Source: Planctomycetota bacterium
GTDB lineage: Bacteria; Planctomycetota; GCA-002687715; DRQF01
Assembly: GCA_024275615.1 (NCBI GenBank)
Contig: JAJRYU010000534.1
Coordinates: 1 to 7,354, forward strand
Length of the DNA stretch: 7,354 nt
Reading direction: 5' to 3'
Below the pieces are notes generated by a model that was not told where the DNA came from, searched no databases, and worked only from the letters and a program-made list of their open reading frames with translations. This document shows, piece by piece, positions 1 to 6,146 of this stretch. Position 1 is the stretch's first letter, and the number at the start of each line of letters is the position of its first letter. The position numbers and the translations under genes were made by a program.

Positions 1-1434
1 CTTCAACTCTTCTTTGACAGCGAGAACGGCAGGCCTTGCGGCACCGTCGGCAACAACAAGCCAAGCTACAAGGATGTCTTGCCCCTGCAACTTCTGTGTC
101 CGGCAGGCAGCTTGTTTCACTCCGCCGCATCGAGACAACTGAGCCTCAACGTCTTCAAGTTCAATTCGGTGCCCACGAATCTTGACCTGGCTGTCGATGC
201 GGCCTAAGTAACGAAAGCTCCCGCATTTTTCTTCCTGCACCAAGTCGCCAGTTCGATAGAAGCGGCCCAAGTGTGCTTGCGTTTGAAATCGCGCTGCCGT
301 TTCCTCAGGTAGGTTCAAATATCCCCGCGCCACTCCCACACCACTCAGGCACAATTCTCCAGCGGTACCTCTGGCAGCTTGCTGACCTTGGCGATCGAGA
401 ACAAACGCCTTGAATCCTGGTACGGGTCTACCGATCAACACGGGTTGGTCAACTTCAACACGGCAACGCAAGGAAGTGACGGTGCATTCCGTCGGCCCAT
501 AACCATTTTCCAGCCAAAACGGCCCACCCCAGGTGGTGGCTAAGTCTCCGTCAAGGGCTTCGCCTCCGACATAGAGCAATCTCAAGTGAGGTAGTTTCGC
601 TTGCGGATCAAGGCAGCCAGTCGTCCGCAACAAGGTGGGCGGTGGGCAAAAAACAGCGATTCGCTCCTTAGCCAACCAATCGATCAGATCAGGCCCTAAC
701 CTCGTTGTTTCCTGATCAAGAACAACAATCGTGCCGCCGACGGACAAAGCCAACCAAATCTCTTCGACTGAAGAGTCGTAAGAAGGAGACGAACCTTGAG
801 CGATTCGATCGCCACAATGAAGATCAAAACGCACTATATCGGAGGCCACGAGATTGGCGATTGATTCGTGTTCGATCATGACACCCTTCGGTCGACCCGT
901 CGTGCCCGAGGTGTAGATTACGTAGGCTAATGTCTTGCGATCGAACCACATCGGCTCGGAAACCGCGCCTTTTTTCTTTTCGTTTTCCGTGAGTTCGTCG
1001 ATGATCAAAACACATGCGGAATCAGGAGATAGTTGGCAAACTCGAGCGAAATGTGCGGAATCTGTGAGCACAACTCTAGGTTGGCAATCGCTTAGCATGA
1101 AATTCAAACGATCATCTGGAAGCGTCGGATCGAGACAGGCATAAGCTGCCCCGGCGAACAAGCACCCAAGTTGTCCTGGCAAGAGATGGATGGAATCTCG
1201 TCCCAGAACGAGGGGAACAATACTCTCCTTGTGGATAAATTTGAGCAAATCCTGAGCGATGCAATCGGCCTCTCGCTCAAGCACACGATATGTCAAGGAG
1301 AGTCGTCTCGGACGCCCATTCCCCGCAGGGATTTCCAAAGCCACGCTGTGGGGGTGCTCTCTGGCAACACGCCGAAACAAACGCGGTAGTAGGATTGACT
1401 CTCTTGGGGGCGAATCTACGTGGCCCGATACCAT
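1..1434 (-). CDS. NRPS-type amino acid adenylation enzyme, N-terminal 478 residues (partial, runs off left edge)
   Basis: The domain activates an amino acid as aminoacyl-AMP for loading onto a carrier-protein thiol. Visible core motifs in order: A1 LTYRVL (47-52), A2 AGAAYACLDPTLP (94-106), A3 TSGTTGRPKG (175-184), A4 YDSSVEEIW (219-227), A5 NGYGPTE (310-316), A6 GELCLSGVGVARGYL (359-373), A7 YRTGDLV (393-399), A8 beginning GRIDSQVKIRG (411 on). The A10 lysine and any carrier domain lie beyond the window. No condensation domain precedes it, so it is an initiation or stand-alone type. The V-E-E-I-W stretch and general style recall the A domains of Pls/PosA (polylysine/polyornithine-like) synthetases; that is recognition from memory. 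By alignment to GrsA, the pocket reads D220 S221 E224 C263 Y288 G290 G311 V319 T320, which I cannot assign to a substrate. The ATG lies 4 bases after the SET stop codon; a GAGG 12 bases upstream is a distant possible ribosome site, so translational coupling is likely. Confidence 0.93.
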   Translation of the reverse strand, partial: MVSGHVDSPPRESILLPRLFRRVAREHPHSVALEIPAGNGRPRRLSLTYRVLEREADCIAQDLLKFIHKESIVPLVLGRDSIHLLPGQLGCLFAGAAYACLDPTLPDDRLNFMLSDCQPRVVLTDSAHFARVCQLSPDSACVLIIDELTENEKKKGAVSEPMWFDRKTLAYVIYTSGTTGRPKGVMIEHESIANLVASDIVRFDLHCGDRIAQGSSPSYDSSVEEIWLALSVGGTIVVLDQETTRLGPDLIDWLAKERIAVFCPPPTLLRTTGCLDPQAKLPHLRLLYVGGEALDGDLATTWGGPFWLENGYGPTECTVTSLRCRVEVDQPVLIGRPVPGFKAFVLDRQGQQAARGTAGELCLSGVGVARGYLNLPEETAARFQTQAHLGRFYRTGDLVQEEKCGSFRYLGRIDSQVKIRGHRIELEDVEAQLSRCGGVKQAACRTQKLQGQDILVAWLVVADGAARPAVLAVKEELK

Positions 1435-1438
1435 CCCT

Positions 1439-1948
1439 TTAGCCCGCCTCGTTGAGAAAGACGCATAAATAATCTGCCAGGATCGATGCGCGTCTGACTT
1501 GCTCCGTAACAGTCAAATGACGAAATCCGCGGACCAAACCACAGCACTGCGCAGCGCCACAAGAACAGGCAAATGGAGTCGCCAATTCGAATTCGGTCGT
1601 GTTGTAGTCAAAAGTAATCTGTTCCCATGCTTCAATTTTCCGCAAGGCAAGAAGGTCGTGTCCACGGAAATAGGCATTGGGGCGACAAGAGTGATTCAAG
1701 CAGCGCCAAGGATATAGATCAAGAGCAGCCTCGTGGGTCTTGTCTTTCGCCGCATCGACATGCTCGCTGAGTCCAACTTGTACGGAATAGCGTGTTGCTT
1801 GTGGAACCCGAGTTCCTTCTAAGTGCAGAAGCAATGTATCTTGGGCAAGCGGCCGCGTTGCCGCCACGCGAAAGTGATTGTCGACGCGGACAACTGCGAT
1901 CGCTGCGGTTTCTTGGCTAATAGACTGATTTTCTTGGTATTGGGACAT
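1439..1948 (-). CDS. Small SET-domain protein (putative protein-lysine methyltransferase)
   Basis: A 169-residue protein that is almost only a SET domain. Visible hallmarks are the NHSCRPN motif (85-91), which in this family forms the AdoMet-binding pseudoknot, the EQITFDYN segment (109-116) with the expected catalytic tyrosine Y115, and a post-SET zinc-type cysteine cluster C128, C130, C135, C136 followed by GLVRGF. The family transfers methyl groups from AdoMet to lysine side-chain amines, usually in proteins. The N-terminal GxG that normally helps bind AdoMet is not evident: the matching stretch reads HFRVAATRPLAQD (25-37). No signal peptide or membrane segment is seen, so it should be cytosolic. 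The ATG has a clear Shine-Dalgarno GAAAGG (1960-1955) 6 bases upstream. It is the first gene of a tight pair with the adenylation enzyme, which suggests a shared pathway. The target is unknown. SET membership is secure; activity is inferred. Confidence 0.9.
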   Translation of the reverse strand: MSQYQENQSISQETAAIAVVRVDNHFRVAATRPLAQDTLLLHLEGTRVPQATRYSVQVGLSEHVDAAKDKTHEAALDLYPWRCLNHSCRPNAYFRGHDLLALRKIEAWEQITFDYNTTEFELATPFACSCGAAQCCGLVRGFRHLTVTEQVRRASILADYLCVFLNEAG

Positions 1949-2014
1949 GGTGTGCCTTTCTGGTATCTGTCGGAAAGTTCACGGTTGGCACGAACCAGAA
2001 AACCTCCCCATTTT

Positions 2015-2068
2015 CTAAACCCAAAAACACGTGAGCCTCGGCCTTGTTCCTCACTTTTTTGTGTTTAG
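2015..2068. repeat. Imperfect inverted repeat with A/T tracts between sucD and the SET gene
   Basis: Left arm 2015-2035 and right arm 2050-2068 are near reverse complements (both read CTAAAC-C-AAAAA-GTGAG with a small indel), around a 14-base loop. The inner GTGAG/CTCAC stem is flanked by an A tract on one side and a T tract on the other in both orientations, the shape of a bidirectional or back-up terminator. It lies about 30 bases past the stronger sucD terminator and about 65 bases before the SET start, so it could also shape the leader of the SET transcript or bind a regulator. Function is inferred only. Confidence 0.5.
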
Positions 2069-2092
2069 TCAAAAGAACCCGAGGAAAAACCC

Positions 2093-2130
2093 AAAAAGAA
2101 ACGGCTACTCTCCTGTTCAGAAAGTAGCCG
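2093..2130 (-). terminator. Rho-independent terminator of sucCD
   Basis: On the minus strand a perfect 8-bp stem, CGGCTACT with AGTAGCCG (2130-2123 and 2109-2102), encloses a 13-base loop and is followed directly by a T-rich run TTTCTTTTT (2101-2093). It begins about 25 bases after the sucD stop codon. The stem is GC-rich at its base and the U tract abuts it, so intrinsic termination is the simplest reading. It separates the sucCD unit from the SET/adenylation unit. Confidence 0.82.
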
Positions 2131-2154
2131 CGTTCTTCGTATTGAGTTCCCAGG

Positions 2155-3027
2155 CTAACCCTTAAGTGCGATTCTCATTGTCGTTCCAAGGTCGGCTGGG
2201 CTGGCCGCTACTGGGATTCCGGCAGCTTCCATGGCAGCGATCTTGTCACTTGCTTTTCCTGAGCCTCCGGAAATGATGGCGCCAGCATGGCCCATGCGTT
2301 TCCCGGGAGGAGCGGTTTGGCCAGCAATGAAACCAGCAACAGGTTTTTTCATATTGGCTTTGATCCATGCCGCCGCTTCTTCTTCAGCAACACCACCAAT
2401 TTCGCCAATCATGATGACACCTTCAGTGTCATCGTCATCGTTGAACAACTCCAAAACGTCGATGAAGTTGGTGCCGTTCAAAGGGTCGCCACCGATCCCC
2501 ACACACGTGGATTGGCCATAGCCCAATTCACTGAGCTGCCAAACAGCTTCATATGTGAGCGTACCACTTCGGCTCAACACACCGATGCTACCTGGCTTGT
2601 GGATATAACCCGGCATGATGCCGATTTTACATTCGCCTGGGGTAATGACACCGGGGCAATTGGGGCCGACAAGACGCATTTTGGTAGCTGCAATGCCCTT
2701 CTTCACTTTGGCCATGTCCATCACGGGAATACCCTCAGTGATGGCAATACCCAAGCGCATGCCAGCATCAGCCGCTTCAAGAATGGCCTCCCCGGCGAAT
2801 GGAGGCGGCACGTAAATGACCGTTGCGTCAGCTCCGGTTGCTTCAACAGCTTCCTTCACCGTGTCGAAGACAGGCACACCGCAACAAGTCGTGCCGCCTT
2901 TCCCTGGAGTTACGCCACCCACAAGTTGGGTGCCATATTCAATCATCTGTTCAGTGTGAAATTTGCCGGTCGATCCGGTGATTCCCTGAACGATGACTTT
3001 TGTGTCCTTGTTGATCAGAATACTCAT
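2155..3027 (-). CDS. sucD: Succinyl-CoA synthetase (ligase), alpha subunit
   Basis: The alpha subunit binds CoA and carries the phosphohistidine in the reversible reaction succinyl-CoA + NDP + Pi to succinate + CoA + NTP of the TCA cycle; it pairs with SucC in the cytosol. The protein has 290 residues, the normal family length. Visible: the CoA-binding Rossmann fold start GITGSTGKFH (15-24), the GPNCPGVI segment (121-128), SRSGTLTYE (152-160), the GEIGG segment with E209, and the active-site motif MGHAGAIISGGSGKA with the phosphorylated histidine H247. The ATG lies 14 bases after the sucC stop codon; only a weak GGA (9 bases upstream) serves as ribosome site, so reinitiation or coupling from sucC is plausible. 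All key residues are present and nothing suggests decay. Confidence 0.98.
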   Translation of the reverse strand: MSILINKDTKVIVQGITGSTGKFHTEQMIEYGTQLVGGVTPGKGGTTCCGVPVFDTVKEAVEATGADATVIYVPPPFAGEAILEAADAGMRLGIAITEGIPVMDMAKVKKGIAATKMRLVGPNCPGVITPGECKIGIMPGYIHKPGSIGVLSRSGTLTYEAVWQLSELGYGQSTCVGIGGDPLNGTNFIDVLELFNDDDDTEGVIMIGEIGGVAEEEAAAWIKANMKKPVAGFIAGQTAPPGKRMGHAGAIISGGSGKASDKIAAMEAAGIPVAASPADLGTTMRIALKG

Positions 3028-3041
3028 GATTTTTCGTCCGT

Positions 3042-4202
3042 TCAGGAAACCGCTTTAACAATCTTGTGAGCCGCGTCAGTCATGTCTGTCGCCGTAGTAA
3101 TGGGAAGACCGGAGTTCTCGAGGATCTTTCGGCCTTTCTCGACTTCAGTACCTTCAAGGCGCACGACCAAAGGCACATGGAGATTGACCTCTTTAACTGC
3201 CGTGCAGATACCCTCTGCCAAGGTTGTGCACCGCAAAATGCCACCAAAAATATTGACGAGAATGCCCTTAACTTTGGAATCAGCGAGAATGAGTTTGAAG
3301 GCGTGAGCAACCTGATCTGAAGATGCGCCGCCCCCGACATCCAAGAAATTGGCGGGTGTGCCACCATGGTGCTGGATTAAGTCCATGGTCGCCATGGCTA
3401 GGCCTGCACCATTGACCAAGCAGCCGATATTGCCATCAAGGTTGATGTAGGACAAACCTGCTGCTGCCGCTTCCACTTCCGCCGCATCCTCTTCAGCCAA
3501 GTCTCGCAACTCAACAATTTCCGGATGACGGTAAAGAGCGTTGGAATCGAAATTCATCTTGGCATCCAACGCCAACAAGCCGCCATCTTGAGTGACAACC
3601 AGTGGGTTGATTTCCGCCAAAGAACAGTCTTTGGCCAAGAACGCCCGAGACAGCGCTTGCAGAAACTTGATCGCTTGACGATGAAGTGGAGCCGGAATGC
3701 CAATCCCCTTAGCCAAGCGAAGGGCTTGGTAGGAACGCAGACCAGCTTCAGGATCGATGGGTTCTTTGAGGATCTTTTCCGGCGTATTGGCAGCAACTTC
3801 CTCGATGTCCATGCCCCCTTCCGACGATGCCATCATCACCGGCATGCCGTAGTCCCGGTCCATGGCGATACCGATGTAGAGCTCATCGGCGATGTCACAA
3901 CCCTCTTCAACGAGGAGGGTCTTGACTGGCTGGCCTTCCGGCCCAGTCTGATGGGTGACCAAGTTGGAAGACATGATCATCTCGGCCGCTTCGAACGCTT
4001 CATCGGCGCTCTTGACCAACTTGACACCTCCGCCCTTGCCCCGGCCACCAGCGTGGATTTGGGCCTTGACCACACTGACTGGTTTCCCCAAGCGATCAAA
4101 AGCATCCCTGGCTTCAGCAGCCGAGCTGCAAACGATGCCATGAGAGGTCGCGACACCGTGGTCTCGGAGAATCGCTTTGGCTTGGTACTCGTGTATATTC
4201 AT
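3042..4202 (-). CDS. sucC: Succinyl-CoA synthetase (ADP/GDP-forming), beta subunit
   Basis: The beta subunit contributes the ATP-grasp nucleotide site and the succinate-binding domain of the SucCD complex. It has 386 residues, the usual family size. Visible: the N-terminal MNIHEYQAKAIL signature, the glycine-rich nucleotide loop AGGRGKGGGVKL (51-62), the Mg-site residues E197 and N199 in AEINPLV and D213 in ALDAKMNFD, then the C-terminal ligase/flavodoxin-like domain with NGAGLAMATMD, DVGGGAS (288-294) and NIFGGILRC (317-325). The chosen ATG gives the conserved N terminus; upstream there is only a weak AGGGG (4216-4212) 9 bases away. The stop codon is 14 bases before sucD. Whether ADP or GDP is preferred cannot be read confidently from the sequence. 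Confidence 0.98.
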   Translation of the reverse strand: MNIHEYQAKAILRDHGVATSHGIVCSSAAEARDAFDRLGKPVSVVKAQIHAGGRGKGGGVKLVKSADEAFEAAEMIMSSNLVTHQTGPEGQPVKTLLVEEGCDIADELYIGIAMDRDYGMPVMMASSEGGMDIEEVAANTPEKILKEPIDPEAGLRSYQALRLAKGIGIPAPLHRQAIKFLQALSRAFLAKDCSLAEINPLVVTQDGGLLALDAKMNFDSNALYRHPEIVELRDLAEEDAAEVEAAAAGLSYINLDGNIGCLVNGAGLAMATMDLIQHHGGTPANFLDVGGGASSDQVAHAFKLILADSKVKGILVNIFGGILRCTTLAEGICTAVKEVNLHVPLVVRLEGTEVEKGRKILENSGLPITTATDMTDAAHKIVKAVS

Positions 4203-4242
4203 GGAGCGTGGCCCCTAATCTGTTGCTATGAAGATAGTTGTA

Positions 4243-4282
4243 CGTTTCAGCCCCGGAAACGCAACGCGCCATTGGGGGCGCG
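4243..4282 (-). promoter_or_regulatory. Two tandem short hairpins in the pyk-sucC gap
   Basis: Read on the minus strand, the first hairpin has a perfect 6-bp stem CGCGCC/GGCGCG (4282-4277 and 4270-4265) with a 6-base loop; three bases later a second has stem CGTTTC/GAAACG (4261-4256 and 4248-4243) with a 7-base loop. The first is GC-rich but is followed by only a short, broken T run (TTGCGTTT), so it would be a weak terminator for pyk at best. The second lies about 40 bases before the sucC start. Together they could act as a partial terminator or as an mRNA-stabilising or processing site that sets pyk and sucCD apart. Confidence 0.4.
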
Positions 4283-4284
4283 AT

Positions 4285-4313
4285 AGTCTATATGGGGATT
4301 GGGCGACAGACAA
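4285..4313 (-). promoter_or_regulatory. sucC: Possible sigma-70-like promoter for sucCD
   Basis: On the minus strand TTGTCT (4313-4308) and TAGACT (4290-4285) are 17 bases apart, each matching four of six bases of the -35 and -10 consensus. The predicted start would fall near 4278, about 75 bases before the sucC ATG and inside the first hairpin of this gap. The match is modest and may be chance; if real, sucCD can be expressed apart from pyk. Confidence 0.25.
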
Positions 4314-4350
4314 TGCACCAGAATGTCGCTGGGGGGGCTGCGCAGGATTG

Positions 4351-5901
4351 TCAGCGCCTCTCGACGAGACGGCGGCTACCGTGTTTTGCATAGAGCCGGG
4401 AAAAACGACTGGCCACGGCCTTGCTTTCGGTCATGTCCAAATTGCCGACACGGTGGACCTTGATACTGTTGGTGCCACCGCCTGAAGAAACATTGGACCC
4501 GGTAATAACAATGGCGAGGTCTCCCAATTTGGCACGCCCACCTTCGAGCATTTGCTGCTCGCCATAGTAGTAGAGCTCGTCAACACTCTTGGCATTCTTC
4601 AATTGAACAACGTCGATCCCCCAGCACAGGGCCAGACGATTGAAGACGTCTTCCTTGAAGGTTGCACCAACAATGGCTGAACGTGGACGGGCGAAAGACA
4701 GCTTAAAACAGGTGCGACCTGAGCTGGAAAAGGCCAGGAGAGTGCGGGCATCCAATTCAGCGGCTGCGGTACAAGCGGCATGCACGGTGGCATCGGCAAC
4801 ATCACGGCCGACATCAAGGTTCATCTTGCCCATGACCTTTTCGTAAAGGCGGCTGCCTTCGGTGTGTTTGATGATCTTTGTCATCGTCTCGATGACACCA
4901 ACAGGCTGCTTGCCCACAGCAGTTTCACCGGAAAGCATGACGACATCAGTGCCGTCAAGAATTGCATTGGCAACATCAGATGTTTCCGCCCGAGTTGGAC
5001 GCGGGTTCATGACCATCGATTCCAACATCTGTGTTGCAGTCACGACAATCCGGCCCCGTTGCCTGGCTGCTGCAATGATCTCCTTTTGGACGATGGGCAG
5101 CTGTTCACCCGGCAACTCGACGCCCAAATCACCACGGGCCACCATGATCCCATGGGAGACCTCTAGGATAGCCTCCAGATTCTCCAGAGCTTCTGGCTTC
5201 TCGATCTTGGCAATGATTGCCGCACTAGAGCCATGCTTCTCTAACTGTGCCCGCAGTTGGGTGATGTCCTTGGCTTTGCGCACAAATGACAAAGCAACGT
5301 AATCGACGCCCAATTCGGCACCAAAAATGAGGTCTTGCTTGTCTTTTTTCGTCAATGAGGGGCTGGAGACATTGACTCCCGGAAGATTGATACCCTTCTT
5401 GCCGCGCAACGGTCCGCCACAAATGACCTCGCAAACCAGCTCGTCTGACGTTTTGGACTTGCAACGCAATTCCAGCAAACCGTCATCAAGCAAGATGCTC
5501 TCACCAACCTTCACATCGTCTACAAGCTTGCGATAGACTGTCGAAATCAAACCGGGCTCTGTCAGTGGAAACTTGTGGCTGACCCGCACGTCAGACCCCA
5601 CGACCAAAAAGACACTGCCCTTGCCCTTGACGGGGCCGGTGCGAATTTTGGGACCTTGCAAGTCTTGAAGGATGGCAATCGGGCGCTTGAGCCTCCGAGC
5701 GACTTTGCGCACGCGGGCCACACGGACGGCGTGTTCCTCATGAGTTCCATGGGAGAAATTGAGACGAAAAGCATTCGCGCCAGCCTCAATCATCGCCGCG
5801 AGAGTCTTGTCGTTGTCCGTTGCCGGGCCCAGAGTCGCCAGGATTCTCGTCTTAGCGAGAATAACAGGCTTTGTTTTTGATGTCTTTTTCTTGCTTGCCA
5901 T
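4351..5901 (-). CDS. pyk: Pyruvate kinase
   Basis: It catalyses phosphoenolpyruvate + ADP to pyruvate + ATP, the last step of glycolysis, in the cytosol. The protein has 516 residues, slightly longer than E. coli enzymes because of a lysine-rich N-terminal tail (residues 1-17) and a basic C-terminal tail. Visible: TLGPA (23-27), RLNFSHG (46-52) with R46 and N48, the mobile B domain about 90-190, the catalytic lysine K232 in AKIEKPEALEN, the metal-binding segment MVARGDLGVE (253-262), ATQMLESM (289-296) and PTRAETSDVANAILDGTD (302-319), then the C-terminal regulatory domain from about 365. D80-L81-Q82-G83-P84-K85 replaces the D-T-K-G-P-E of potassium-dependent enzymes, pointing to a potassium-independent type. 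The ATG has TAAGG (5913-5909) 7 bases upstream. The gene is preceded by a gap with palindromic boxes and followed by sucCD. Confidence 0.98.
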   Translation of the reverse strand: MASKKKTSKTKPVILAKTRILATLGPATDNDKTLAAMIEAGANAFRLNFSHGTHEEHAVRVARVRKVARRLKRPIAILQDLQGPKIRTGPVKGKGSVFLVVGSDVRVSHKFPLTEPGLISTVYRKLVDDVKVGESILLDDGLLELRCKSKTSDELVCEVICGGPLRGKKGINLPGVNVSSPSLTKKDKQDLIFGAELGVDYVALSFVRKAKDITQLRAQLEKHGSSAAIIAKIEKPEALENLEAILEVSHGIMVARGDLGVELPGEQLPIVQKEIIAAARQRGRIVVTATQMLESMVMNPRPTRAETSDVANAILDGTDVVMLSGETAVGKQPVGVIETMTKIIKHTEGSRLYEKVMGKMNLDVGRDVADATVHAACTAAAELDARTLLAFSSSGRTCFKLSFARPRSAIVGATFKEDVFNRLALCWGIDVVQLKNAKSVDELYYYGEQQMLEGGRAKLGDLAIVITGSNVSSGGGTNSIKVHRVGNLDMTESKAVASRFSRLYAKHGSRRLVERR

Positions 5902-6146
5902 GCCTCTACCTTAGCGGCAGACAGCGCTTAGGGCCATAGCCTGACCTTCGGGAACCAGGTTAATGGTACCAGCCACTTCTCAGAACACGCCCGGCATACT
6001 CTGCACATTGTCTGGGGCGCAGTGGTACCATTAGCTTGGTACACAAACGTGATACTCTGGTTCTTGGAAAACGCTGCAGATGAACCGACTGTCAACAAAA
6101 TAGAAACCAGGCAGCCGATAATCAGAGAGTCTTGGCGGCGTTGAGA
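5902..6146. other. Intergenic region between the FGE-fold gene and pyk
   Basis: This 245-base stretch has no supportable gene on either strand. It holds the pyk ribosome-binding site, the paired TGGTACCA boxes and, nearer the FGE-fold gene, an isolated TTGACA on the minus strand (6095-6090) without a recognisable -10 partner. No convincing terminator follows the FGE-fold stop codon: only a 5-bp AGTCT/AGACT pairing without a T tract is seen. It is the likely place of the pyk promoter, but I cannot pinpoint it. Confidence 0.6.
5954..6040. promoter_or_regulatory. Paired palindromic TGGTACCA boxes in an 18-bp inverted repeat upstream of pyk
   Basis: Arms 5954-5971 and 6023-6040 match as reverse complements at 16 of 18 bases (11 inner bases perfect: 5961-5971 and 6023-6033), with 51 bases between them. 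Each arm contains the self-palindromic 8-mer TGGTACCA (5964-5971 and 6023-6030), 59 bases apart start to start, close to a whole number of helical turns. On the minus strand each box is preceded by the same octamer CAGAGTAT (6059-6052, 21 bases away; 6003-5996, 24 bases away). The site sits 53 bases or more before the pyk start. It resembles a double operator for a dimeric regulator, or a long mRNA leader stem. No regulator can be named. Confidence 0.5.

Noticed and set aside
935..1389. Several short plus-strand open frames across the adenylation gene
   Set aside because: All are antisense to the continuous minus-strand adenylation frame, which carries all core motifs A1-A8.
2287..3069. Long plus-strand open frame (about 260 codons) opposite sucD
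   Set aside because: It lies fully antisense to a well-conserved sucD, shows no recognisable domain, and has the composition of a shadow frame.
3525..4286. Plus-strand open frame (about 253 codons) opposite sucC
   Set aside because: Antisense to conserved sucC; no family motif and no convincing ribosome-binding site.
4330..4337. Run of G residues just after the pyk stop codon as a possible G-quadruplex
   Set aside because: It is a single G run without three further runs nearby, so no quadruplex motif is present.
6090..6095. TTGACA on the minus strand as the -35 box of a pyk promoter
   Set aside because: No acceptable -10 hexamer lies 16-18 bases downstream (the sequence there is GTTTTC-like).
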